Shown piece by piece: positions 45,311 to 56,463 of a stretch of DNA of 64,000 nucleotides (positions within the stretch are counted from its first letter, which is position 1; each line of letters begins with the position of its first letter). The stretch is from positions 4,030,001 through 4,094,000 of the forward strand of contig JAUDYN010000004.1 in NCBI GenBank assembly GCA_030407005.1, written 5' to 3'. The translations under genes and the position numbers were made by a program. Source of the DNA: Desarmillaria ectypa (lineage: Eukaryota; Basidiomycota; Agaricomycetes; Agaricales; Physalacriaceae). Below the pieces are notes generated by a model that did not search any database, was not told the DNA's origin, and saw nothing but the letters and a program-made list of their open reading frames with translations.

Positions 45311-45671
45311 AACCCTAACCCTGAGGAACATAAGGTTTAAGTTTATGATCAACATGTGGAGGGGGGCATACTATATATAAAGCAACCCCATCCTTACCTA
45401 GGCCCTCACAACTCTTCCTCAAACGACCACCTTTCCAGACCCCCTGCTCCTACGACCGCATTCATCCAAGCCAACCAAAGCCTCTATTCATCTGTAAGCC
45501 TTCCTTCTAACATTTGTTCCGTGCATAAGGAGGATTCACTTCAACACGAAGACGATGCGAGCCTAACAAGAAAACGCGGCAGCGATGACAACGCAGCAGG
45601 GAAGGGAGCTTCCAGAATTGCATTTATCACCAGTGATGTCCCTTAAGCCTAGGATAAGTAAGGTTAGGGTT
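45311..45671. repeat. interval bounded by inverted telomere-like repeats (copy B)
   Basis: AACCCTAACCCT at 45311-45322 and AGGTTAGGGTT at 45661-45671 enclose 361 bp, the shortened match of the copy A interval. An internal TATATATAAA lies near 45370, followed by an open frame with little resemblance to known proteins. Confidence 0.5.
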
Positions 45672-46385
45672 ACGCAACTATGATTGGCCCGTACTGGGAT
45701 TCCCAAAAATTGTTGGTATATCCAATCATGTCCCGGTCGCAGACCCCCCTTGTTCTCATGCTGCGATATTCACCCGCGCCCTGCATGGCTGCTATCCAAG
45801 AGAGCGGTCACATCAACAGCCTAATCTGCTCTTCTGATGAGGCGAAACGAGCGATGCACCCCATTTCGTCTAAATCTACTTATCTCTATCCCATTAGAGC
45901 CAACAACAAATACTGAAGATTTGTCAGCCTTTTACGGAAGAACGACAGGAAATACTTACATGATGGTATCTGATGATACAGAATGATCATTTCGCCATTT
46001 ACAATACCGCAAATGGCGCCGGGGTAAGGAAGTGAAGTGAAGAACACGGGCCGAATGGGATAACAAGCAGCGAACATCTCTACTGTATCGAGAAGAGCAA
46101 CCCTGCATCCCTCTAGGCACCTGGAGTACAATGATTACATCATAAAACGGGCATCTAATAGCGCTTCCAGAAAGCAGCTTGAGCGGGCTACAAAATCACG
46201 GCCATCAGAACTCGAACGCTTCTTAAAACAACCCATTGCTCACTTTGATCTATTGCGATATGAGCGCTAACTTCATCGCAGCCTTGAAAGTTACGTACTT
46301 GTGGCATTTTTTGTCGTCTAATGTTCCTTTCCATCATCCCGTTAATTCCTTCATTACCGATATTCCATCTCAAACTTTACTACCG

Positions 46386-46866
46386 TGTTATGGATATCGA
46401 GTATCCATAAACTCGGTGCATGAGTCAACGCATGCCTACACTCGGCCTTCTCGGTCCTAACAGTGACTCACACATAATTTTCTCTTACTTTCTCTATTCT
46501 TCTTGCTCATACTAGAATATAATAGAATATTGTAGAATATTCATGACTCGAGCCCTTTAGTATATAAATACCGTCTGCAACGTTGTAAAAATAAATAAAT
46601 CAACTCATCTTCAACTCCACTTTATTGTGTGAACTAAGCATCTGATCGGTTACGCCTAGCGCTTGTCTTCACCTACAGCCCGTAATAGCTCTGCGCTTAC
46701 TGACCCCTTTACCTCGCAAACCGGACCTCTCAGGTCTCCTCACGAACCCTTGCCGGAATCCATTCTATTCCCTAACGACATACATCTTTATAACATATCC
46801 TACCTCGCTTCGATCATCCCTTCTCGGCCCTCACTCTCATATCCCGATTTCGGCAGATTCCTAACA
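46386..46866 (+). mobile_element. solo LTR (481 bp), sister of the LTR in the GMC gene
   Basis: Starts TGTTATGG, ends CCTAACA, with flanks TACCG and CACCG (ACCG shared, one mismatch). It carries TATATAAATACC near 46560. Relative to the 652-bp sister it has one TACGCCTAGCGCTT unit instead of five. Copy A lacks an insertion at the matching place (about 8575). Confidence 0.88.
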
Positions 46867-49800
46867 CACCGGGTACTTCGCCTCCTACTAGAATACCTGT
46901 CAGATATATGTATGCTCAAGGAGTTGAATGAAAAGAGATTGTGAACGCGCCGAAACAGAAAAGAATTGCTCAGATAACATTTAAACATTTATTCAGCACC
47001 ATGTCGCCGTGGCAAATTTAGGGTAAGAGATAGCGTTGCTTCGTCCACTGCTGCCATAGATGTTGACACATAGTTTTTACAAATGGCCTTGGAGTGAACG
47101 ATGCTACGACAAGCATACCGAGATCAACTCACCTGCTTACAGTAAGTAACTCGTGGGATGCGGTAGCAAAGATCCATGTCAGTGCCGATACTTCATCCTT
47201 GCTCACCTGAGGTGTAGCCGACTACGGACAGAAGGTCACCGCGAGCCATTACCACTGAGTACTGAAGTCTGAACCGGGATAGGAAGAAAAAAAAGAGATC
47301 CGGCGCCAGGCAAATGTTGACATTCAAGATGGCATCAGTAGCATCACAGTATATTGGTATATGCACGTCTGCGTCGAGGGCGCCTACTACAGTGCTGCAG
47401 AAAGGCAGGATCACACAGATAGGGTGCACAAACCTGTTCTATCTTTATTCACACCTGGTAACAGACGCCTAAGCACACCTCACCCAATCAAATCCCTCTT
47501 CGTCCTGGAATGACCGGAAATGGTATAATACAATGTGCGTACTCCCACAAAAAGTATCATCCAGAGCTCTAGCTTTGTACAGGCGCAGGACGCCAATTCA
47601 CTCTGAGCCGTCTGAACCGCCATTTTGTCGAGACAATAGCATCTCCGCATATGCGAGAATACTTCTCTGTCTAGCACGCTTGATAATGACCGGAGGAGAA
47701 GGATGGAAATAGGTCCATCGCTGTGGGCGATGCAGACGAGTTTGAGGCTTGATGAGACGGTTCTGGTGATGGGTATGCTTGTTACTCCCGAGGAAATGCG
47801 AGCGGCAAAGGATTACGCTTTATTTCGCGTGGAAGGAATACGTGAAATTCGATCTGTTTACACCGAAATGTGCATGGTTCAGGGACGCGCATTCTGCTCT
47901 TCGTGAGGATCACGTCGTTCGGTAGAAGATGCCAGTAAAACTTTCATCTTACCTGTAATTTCCTGCATCACTCTTGCGCTTGAGGGCGAATCGTGAAACT
48001 TCCTCTCGGCTGAAGTGCTATCCCCACCCCATCATGCAGACGAACGATCACTATCTTCTCAAAGCTACTGAATGAGGCGCACATCCCACTCATGCGTCAA
48101 TAGCTTCCCGTAAATTGGCTCCGGTGTCATTGTGATGCTGAGCATCTGCTGGCGTCATTTGATGATTTTCAGAGCTGCTAATAATTTGCCGATCCGATAA
48201 CCGTGATACTACGCGAGGAATACGTGTTTTCTACCGCGCTTGGAGACTACACAGTGAGTCATGAATGTCGATGTACGACTTCATGCTCGCTGTACCATCA
48301 CAACAGCGACCATCAATTTATTGCCACCTCCCTGACATTTGCAACAAAGTAGTATCAATGAGATCACAATTCCGCACCTCAAAGCTGGACAAACTTATAA
48401 TAGACGGACGGACCTTCGTTGTGTCCGATTCTTCCTTAGAGTATGCCCATCGATGACGAGCCACGTTTCACAGACGTGGCAATGACCACGCTCCAAGGAA
48501 CAACGTGATATCGGTAACGGTTCCGTGGGTTAGTAGACTTACTTTTTTTCCTCAACGGCCGGATTTTGAAGACTTCCTCAGTCGAAGAACCTCGCCATTA
48601 TAGTGCCTGGCAATGAACATTTTGCCTACCTCATTTAAGAGTATGAACAGTCGCGTATCAGTGAAATATAAGCCTATGATACTGGCCCTTCTCTCTCAAA
48701 CCGAGCCGAATCACCCACCTCCTGCCCTAATTACCTTCATAAAGCCCTGACACTAGACCGATTCCAACGTTCTTCGGCTTGATCCATGACTGACCTGCGA
48801 TGCATCGTGGAGGAATTAAGATCAGACATAAGACACCGAGGCTACGCAGTTGCCCGAAATTGCTCAAAGTCATGATATCTGTTGGTAGGGAAGTATAAGG
48901 GGATTTACTCTGCCCCTAATTTTTTTAGTTGCATCTGCTCGTCCCCATCGGTTCGTGTTTTATTGCATCATTCTGTGATTGCTGCTCACATTTTTACGTT
49001 GACCAGGGAACCTCGCTTTCGTAGTGAGGCTAAATATTTCGGCCTGTGCCATCACAGCTCCTGTTCACCACATGATACCTTGATGGAGCCTGAAGAGCCG
49101 ATATTCGATACTGAGGATGGTCGGCAAAGTTTCCAGGGCATCCCGGCGAATATTTTTTGCCGCACATATCGACGACATCTATCTAGAAGAAGGGACCTTC
49201 TTTGCCTCGGCTCTTCGTCATGCTGGATTGATGACCACGGCCGCTTTCACACCGAAAGCGTACATGATGTATCTGACATTTTGGCATGATTTGTGGTGCA
49301 GTTCAGAATCATTGGTACAAGTGAGCTATTCGCACGTTACCCGGCTCGAAGCGCGACATTGACTGTCGCTTCAGACTTCCTCGATACACTGATGATGGCA
49401 ACAGCTTTCTCTTTTTTATCGACGTGTTTTTTGTGTATCAAGAAAGTTCGACCACCTGAAACTCGTTCCGCCCCGGCTTGGAGACATTCGCGACGAGGAA
49501 ATTCGTCGCCGTATTCAAAAGGACAGACTCATCATAAGACAAGCCACATGGAAATCCCTGGGGCGCGCTCGGCTATCGCAGCACCGCCGTATCACCCATT
49601 TTTTGAGACGCTGTCGTGTCATCAGCTCCAGAGTCTGGTAGTATTAGCCGGCTTGGGCTGATTGGGCTCAATCATGGTGACTGTTCCTCGCCGACGACTC
49701 GCAGCTACATCTTGCGGTCGCTTTCTCTCAGTATTTAGAGTCAAATAATGGGTGCGCTTTGCGCGCTTGGCCTCTTCAAAGCGGAAGGAGTAGTCGGGCG

Positions 49801-52790
49801 CCTAGACAAGGCGAGATATTTTTGTCGTCATGAGCGCCGCTGGCTGTCAGGATGGTTTTTCAGCAGTGCAATCGATGGGCGCCGCGCCGCGTTCATTGCG
49901 CTATATATGACATCGACAACGGCCTAATTTGACTCTACTTACTACTATGGCCGAGGTCTCCTTCTCCTGCTCCCTGTCGTTCGGACGGATCTCCCGCGGA
50001 CTCTCACCAAACATCCTTGGGACCTCCTTTCTTTTCGCATACCATCTGAGCTGTATTCACCTTAATGTCATGAATCCGGAGCGATATACCGTAGCGATGA
50101 TGATATTCACCCTAGCCGAACTCTGAGATCTCCCTCTGTATCCCCACAATTTGTATGCTTTGCCACATTGTCTCTCCATGTCCTGATTCTGATCCACCGA
50201 AAGAATTGTCGTCATCGTAGACTAAGCGTAAAGCGACAGTCTGGTATCTTAGTAATATGGTCAAAAAACGATTTCCACTGCCATGATTTCCGCTAGGATC
50301 CTTTTCCGGATGAGCAACTCCAGGAGTCAACCGGTCAGGGCCGCCTACTCTGCTTGCATCACGGGCGTGCTAGATATAGGACACCCTGACTCAGATATGA
50401 ACGAATTAATTAACGCGGCACCCTTATCTGTGTAGTTGCTAGCCATGACTAGTTCATGTCTGGTAGGCAAGTATTTCGGGGAGAAACTATACAAACTTCT
50501 CTTTAGATATCTTTAACACAGGGAGAACTGTCGGCCCTTTCGTTAAAGGGAACGACACATTTTTGCTGTGGTCAATTTTATCTCTAATCCACTCATTCTC
50601 CTTGCATTGTGACTGACGCGAATGAGTCACTTGCCATAGGTTCTTCTGTCGTTCAGTCAGTCGCACGATGGCAGGATGTAAGTTTGACGTACTACAGAAC
50701 ACTAGGTATGTTCTTTCCACTGGGTACAGTTCGTACTGATGTTATATCAGACTTAACAGTATTATGACTTTCCAGGCCGCATATCGGGCGTGGCGCATCA
50801 TTTGAATTTACACCACGAAGACAGCCTCGTGCCTCGCGTTGCTAGGCTTTCCCGGGTCTCGATTTGGTCTCAGCCGACGAACCTCCCCTTCGATTAAGAA
50901 CTTGTCATGTCCATATATTTCTGCGAAGAAGCCTTGTATGTCGCCTGATATCCTACGCGACTGTTGCGCCTTTTTAACATCGAATCTCACTTGCCAGATC
51001 TTCCGGTTTGTACGCAGACGACATCTTGCCCTTGAATCAGGAACGAACCGAGGCGCTTGTGAGCGCAAATGCGAATCACGGAAGCCCTTCAATTGGACCA
51101 ACCAAGCTGAGATTCGGACCTAGACTTGTCCTTGCTCATTGCAGACGCTCGGCTCTTTTAATTCCAAACCCAAAAACGTTAGCCTGCCTTGTGGCTCTTG
51201 AGCTAATCATGCTGCGTCACGCTTTATTCATAAAACGTATATGTTCACAGATGTCGATGAAGTTTGGACCCTTGAATTCGAAGTACGGACCCTTGACGCT
51301 ATCATCGGTGCCTTGATATTCTTAGACATCCTCTTTTCCCTCCCTGCCATATTTTGCCGTTTTCATCCAGATAGAAGGGTCAAGTTATACGTACACCTGA
51401 AAGCAGTGTCAGGAGCTCCTTACCCTCGGTCCCTACTCTACGATTACCGATATTCCGATTTAGCGCAGCCATCTTCTCAGCGCCAATTGCATCCGATTGG
51501 CTGCCTTCGTCATTAAACCGCACAACCTGCCTGAATACTTCCAGTTCATTTGAGAGCTTCGCACTTCTAAATCCGCGACACCCGAGCCGCTATGAAATAC
51601 TGGAACTATCTCAATACCCGTTGACTATAAACGGCCTCCTCAAAGATCCTGCCAACACATCTATTGGACGATCTAACACATTTTTCGGACCTTTCACTTT
51701 CATCCGTGGCGATATTCGGTGCCTTACCAGATGCGCAACTCGGAGGCCATGCGCTGCCAAGTTGCTAATGCGGTTGCATCCGTCTCGAGCTCTTCTTTCC
51801 GACCTGGTTCATTTCTATCATCCTCTCCCAACTGATGCTGTGAGGAGGCGTGTTCATGACTTCGACTTCAAGGATTGGCAATGATCACATAAGAATCGAA
51901 CCCAATTCACTCGCCGTTTTCTAGACCCTCCTATGATCTGGTGACACGGCGACTTTCCATCGGTCATCTACTGGCCTCCTGCTTTCTTCCTTTCCTATCG
52001 CAGGCTAGAAGGCAACGCAGAAGCGGTCTTCTGATAGGTCCATAACACCGAAATTAACTGGCGTTTATAGCTGGTGTTACTCGGTAGTTTGTGACGATGT
52101 TGTATTCATGCTAATTCTGATCTCCCCGTTTATCATTGCTATTCTCCGCTCACGTCTTACACCAAGGAAGCCCTGCTGAAGAAATTTTAACGTAGTATAA
52201 GATCGTTCTTGGAACGTCAGTTAAACCGAGGTCCTCTCTACACCATTTCATAGCAGATGTTCGTGGTCTCTGGTTGTATCCTTCGTGTACTGCCAGTGTC
52301 ATAAGCTCACGTGATCGTGATGTCTGTAACCTGTTTTATGCCTACGTTTATAAATGGATGCGACACGCACTTCCTTTGTTTGACACTATTCGCTATTTAT
52401 GCTTTACTGTTGGCTCTTTCCAGTTACCTTGCTGTACTTTCTCAAGATGTTCATCGATGATCTCTAGAGCGCTTTTCGCAGCAAGTTCTAAAAGGCGGAA
52501 AGGAACTGTCAAAGATCTCACCGAGCAGCGGATCCAGTAGGAGTAGGAGGATCTTCCAATGTCTTCAATTTTGAGCATAATCCTGACCACAGCCGTTCGT
52601 TGCTCGGAACTTGCCTAGAGATCTTAATTCCGTGCAATCGGATAAAGCAACATTACTCAAGGGCGAAGACATTCCCCAACCTGGTGTCCAAGAAAATTTC
52701 CAATGAAAAATACATGGTTGTAAGTTGAAGATTGCTAACTTTGCGTCAACTTCTTACCCCCGGAACCACAGAAACCTAAGATAATTATTG
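46867..52790. other. decayed, non-coding stretch shared with copy A
   Basis: Counterpart of 8.6-16.5 kb. Short ORFs (for example 48882-49289, 49293-49661 and 51008-51516) have no recognised motif and do not keep frame with their copy A matches. No RNA gene or complete element found. Confidence 0.45.
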
Positions 52791-53760
52791 CTACCAGGCA
52801 TGGGAGGCAGGAAAGATGTGGATCAAGGAGAAGAGGAATCCGAGCAGGGATGACTACCGTATCGTATACAGTTACGCCCATAAGCGGTATGGCACAAGGG
52901 CTTCGACGGTACGGTACGATTTTTCCTATATACCGTACCGTACCCGTCCCGTATACTATATACGGGTGTCACATAACAGGACAATGGCCTTGTCGAGTGA
53001 GATTTGCGGCCAAAATGTTGTATTTAATCAATTTCACTCACCACATAGCCAAAAGAACCAAAATTTGGCCTACCCATACAAATACGGTCGTAAAGATAGA
53101 ATCCCAAAGCGCCGACGGTACGGTACCTGTATCCGCCGTATATACGGGTACAGTGGTCATCCCCAAAGAGGAGGCCCGACGAGGAACATGAATGGCGCAG
53201 ATGGACCGGTCATTGTTGCTGGTAAGGGCGGCTCTGAATCCGACACGTGTTATGAGAGTATCAGCTGTCGGCTCCCTATCTATGTCAAGCGGATGACTTC
53301 TGGGAAATTCTGTAAGCACGAAGAGATGGGTAACCGTCCTCCGATAATGCTCAAGTCCGCGTTAGGGTCAACTTTTCCTCGGGCACTTCCTGCCGCACTG
53401 GAGAATATGTGATATCATTGAGTCCTTCATGACCATACCGGCTGCGCTCGCGGTCGTGGCACAGTTTCATGGCTCGTACGGTCATGAGGCGTAGATTAAG
53501 AATGCCCAAGTCCAATTTTTGCTCCACCAAGATCGCGATGTGCTTGTCAACGTTGACGAGATGGACCTGTATTCCTTCCAAGTTCCTGGTATACCCAGGC
53601 TAATCGATTCCCGTTCTAGCCACAGATGTATTTCTTTACTTTTCCGCAAAAACGATGGGCGGTTGCACAACTTGTTCTTCCCAAGGAATATCCCAGGCAA
53701 GTACGGCGACGTGCGCGATTACCAGTTCTACAGGAAGCAGGCTTCCGTCTGATGGGTTTC
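52791..53760 (+). pseudogene. kinase-like gene relic with MITE-like insertion (copy B)
   Basis: Nucleotide similarity to the copy A kinase-like pseudogene resumes on both sides of the insert: GAGGCAGGAAAGATGTGGAT near 52804, and near 53.2-53.75 kb a stretch ending in the NLFFPRNI.GKYGD-like remnant. Most kinase motifs are gone. Not functional. Confidence 0.5.
52847..53163. mobile_element. MITE-like element (317 bp)
   Basis: GGGATGAC at 52847 and GTCATCCC ending at 53163 are perfect inverted ends. Imperfect inverted similarity continues for about 30 bp (CTACCGTATCGTATAC against CCACTGTACCCGTATATAC). The interior has more inverted repeats built from ACGGTACGGTAC and its complement. No coding capacity. 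Copy A lacks it, so the insertion is later than the duplication. The flanks share only CA, so a target duplication is uncertain. Confidence 0.65.
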
Positions 53761-54095
53761 TGGTGATCACAATATCCCCTTGAGGCGAGAAGCACCATTG
53801 GGAGAAGTTTAGAACTTCGAGAGCTGATGAAGACAAGGACTGTGATAATCCATTATTGGACTTGATTCCGAGTCGCACCTGCATTCATTCTGTTTCACAG
53901 TCGTCGTAGTTATCATGCACAGAGCTTTCGAGCCATGGTATACCCAGGTCACATGCTCAATGGGTTTCGAAGTAAACCTTTAATTTTCTTCTACTGGTAC
54001 TTTGCTTTAATTGCTTTACGACAACGTACAATCAAATCCTGTGTTTCTGTCACAAATATTATTTTTATATCTGTTATACTATGAGCTTTGCGACT

Positions 54096-55529
54096 TCATC
54101 GGGAACCATCCATGGTATCAGCGAGCCACTCGATCATTAGAGGCGTCAAGTCGCTTAACCGTTTCTCCTTCGCGATAAAGTCAAATATCGGTGTGACGTG
54201 AATCCCATCCTTCTCCAGCACAAACCTGGCGTCGCCATGAAATGGCTTCAAATACCTCTCATAAAACCACTCGTCCTTCTCCCGAAGAAAATCCCATTCC
54301 CCAGCTGTGACGAGGATGCGACCGACAGTTTGACTCAGGGGCTTGAACCACTCCTCTGACGCCTCTAAAACATCCAAGTATGCAATGTCACCCTTAGGAA
54401 CATCCCTGAGAAGATCTTGACAAACACCACTGTGGTACTCGGCCGGAATAAAGTCGCGTTCATGTCGGGGCGCCAGGAGTTGTAAGGGCATCTGTGCGTC
54501 ATCCGTCGCTCCGACAAAAGGAGAAATGAGGAGTAGGCCGCGAAAGTGTGCATCGGAGCGGACCGGAGCTGCTTCGATGGAGGGTAAGGGATAGAGTATG
54601 TGGGAAAGGAGCTGAAGTACGAGGTTTCCTCCTGCAGAGTCACCGCCAATGATAATATTCTCGGGCAAGACGCCGGCTGCTATGAGGTGCTTAAGCCCGT
54701 CTGTTGCTTCGCGTAATTGGCTGGGGAAAACGGCGTTGGGGAGGAGATCTGCGATACGATGTAATCAATACCTGACTAGAAGAAGTTCATGAGCGTTGTA
54801 CGTACTGTATGAAACGACGGCGATACCGATATTAACACCTCGCTTTTCGAGTTCTATTTGCATATAACGCAACCAAGAGAGCTGTTTTTCACCAAGGCTA
54901 AGCTTGTACCCTCCTCCTGTAAGAGGACGTCAGTAAAAGTGAAGTCTGTTATCACCAGAAAATAAAAATTTGAAAATAGACTTGAACTCGACAGCCTCAA
55001 TCGTGCCGCTGTTCGCAGAGACCTTGCTGAGCGAAAGTGCGGCCACGGGACCTATCAGCATGAGAGGTTGGCGCTAATTCAGGCTCTGATGTACAAACTG
55101 TCTTAGTCAAGGAGAGCGTAAGAAACAACTTACCATGGCAGTAAAAGAACACTTTATCCAAACGTTTTGGACCAACCCAGAAGAGCTTGGCGCCATCGCA
55201 AAGATCTTCAATAGATGGTTTCAGACCAGTTGTCGTAGTCCAGGCTTTATAGTTGCTGAGAGAACCAGGCACAGGTAGCCCTTGGCCATGTACCAGGAAA
55301 ACGTTGAATACCACCAAAGACCAGATTTGCCGCCAGCTCTTGTTACGTTCGTGTGTGAAGAATGAAGCGAGGAGACGCCACGGAAGATAAACCACTAAAT
55401 TCGAGAAATGTCAGCCGATTTCAAATTTTAAACAGGGATCCACTCACCAAGACGACATATTACGGAGAGAAGTGTTATCCTTTGTAAAAAGGACAATTGA
55501 TGTTGTGTAGATGAATGTCCCGCTGGCAT
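54096..55529 (-). CDS. alpha/beta hydrolase (esterase/lipase, HSL-like), intact
   Basis: Four minus-strand exons: 55529-55448, 55394-55134, 54916-54806 and 54748-54096. They give 1107 nt, exactly 368 codons plus stop. Introns have GT-AG ends (53, 217 and 57 bp). An N-terminal hydrophobic patch LQRITLLSVICRL and nearby VVFNVFLV suggest membrane association. The oxyanion-hole motif CHGGGY is assembled across the second intron. The nucleophile elbow IIIGGDSAGGN supplies the catalytic Ser. TAGEWDFLREKDEW is the likely Asp region and KDGIHVTPI the likely catalytic His. The fold and motifs match alpha/beta-hydrolase-3 / steryl acetyl hydrolase-type fungal esterases, which cleave acyl or acetyl esters; the substrate is not predictable. 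A deleted relic lies in copy A at 17.6-18.05 kb. This is the only copy able to make protein. Confidence 0.87.
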
Positions 55530-56463
55530 AATGCTGTATCTTGCTCGTGGACGTGCTGAGTGAAAATGTAGCAGTGTGAAAAAGAAGTCCAACACGAGGA
55601 CAACTACATATTCCCGGTGCCCTTATTAATGTGCTCGGAACAAGGCTCCCATATTACGTTGTCTATCCGTGTGATCGCGAAGGGATGATCACGCCGCACG
55701 CAAGCTCACGTACTGCCGATGCGTTGTATGATGGAGAGATCCTTTCCGGAACCATGGAACTACAGGCTTCGAGATTACTTTCCAAGTAGCTTGACCCCAT
55801 TGCACGAGCACGCATCCATGGAATTAGTATCTGTAAGCTCGTCCTTGGAAAACATGAGCCGCGCATTTATAAAATGTATTGACATACGATGAATATACCA
55901 CTGAGGAGGATCTCTTCCTTGTTCTTGGCAGTAGGGAGAAACCACGTGAGTGCGCGACACGGATGAGCGGGAAATTTCCGGGCCGTCGAAATTTCGCAGT
56001 GACCACGATCAAATAAACGATCGGCAACTTGGCTGCCATGGCGATCCTTGAATTGCCTAATCACCCTCAGACAGTGACTTGGATCAGTGTCATATATATA
56101 TTCAGAATATCTTTGTGCACAGGACAACAAGGTCCTCAGACTCAAAGTAGATATCAACGTTTTCGAGGGGAAAGGCTCACAGCTCTGACAGGCGGCACAC
56201 AGTGCAAGCCGCAGTCTCCCTGCCGTGGAGGATTGTACTCACCGCAATATTTTCTCCTGGAGTTCCTCTCTAGAATACATGTATCCACGCCTCATGTCCG
56301 TGATCACGGGTATATATTGCGTCCGCAAACACACAAACAAAGGCCTTGAGGCTGAGCCTTTGTTCCGTGAGTGGCACGTATACTTTGTTGGTCCACTTTT
56401 AGTTAACTAGCAGTCACTCTGAACACTTGGCTTCATACTCGACTTTCATTTACTCTCAATCTT
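55530..56463. other. divergent intergenic region
   Basis: The shared upstream region of the minus-strand hydrolase and the plus-strand gene at 56464. No recognisable gene. The short ORFs are shadows. TATATATA occurs near 56090 and TATATATTG near 56312, but neither is at a convincing distance from a start codon. Confidence 0.4.

Larger units (their letters stand above)
41871..54930 (+). repeat. segmental duplication, copy B (direct repeat of 0.57-18.05 kb)
   Basis: Colinear with copy A over its whole length (anchor pairs listed under copy A). Compared with A it lacks about 0.53 kb upstream of DUF6699, about 0.68 kb in the telomere-repeat interval, about 0.52 kb covering the TM gene, and much of the 9.2-10.5 kb equivalent. 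It has gained a 481-bp solo LTR (46386) and a 317-bp MITE-like element (52847). The homology extends into the hydrolase, which is intact here. Confidence 0.85.

Noticed and set aside
54917..55134. A coding exon within the 217-bp hydrolase intron (the frame stays open past 55134 to 54997)
   Set aside because: Skipping the interval assembles the CHGGGY motif and gives a total of exactly 368 codons plus stop. Reading through breaks the motif and runs into a stop.
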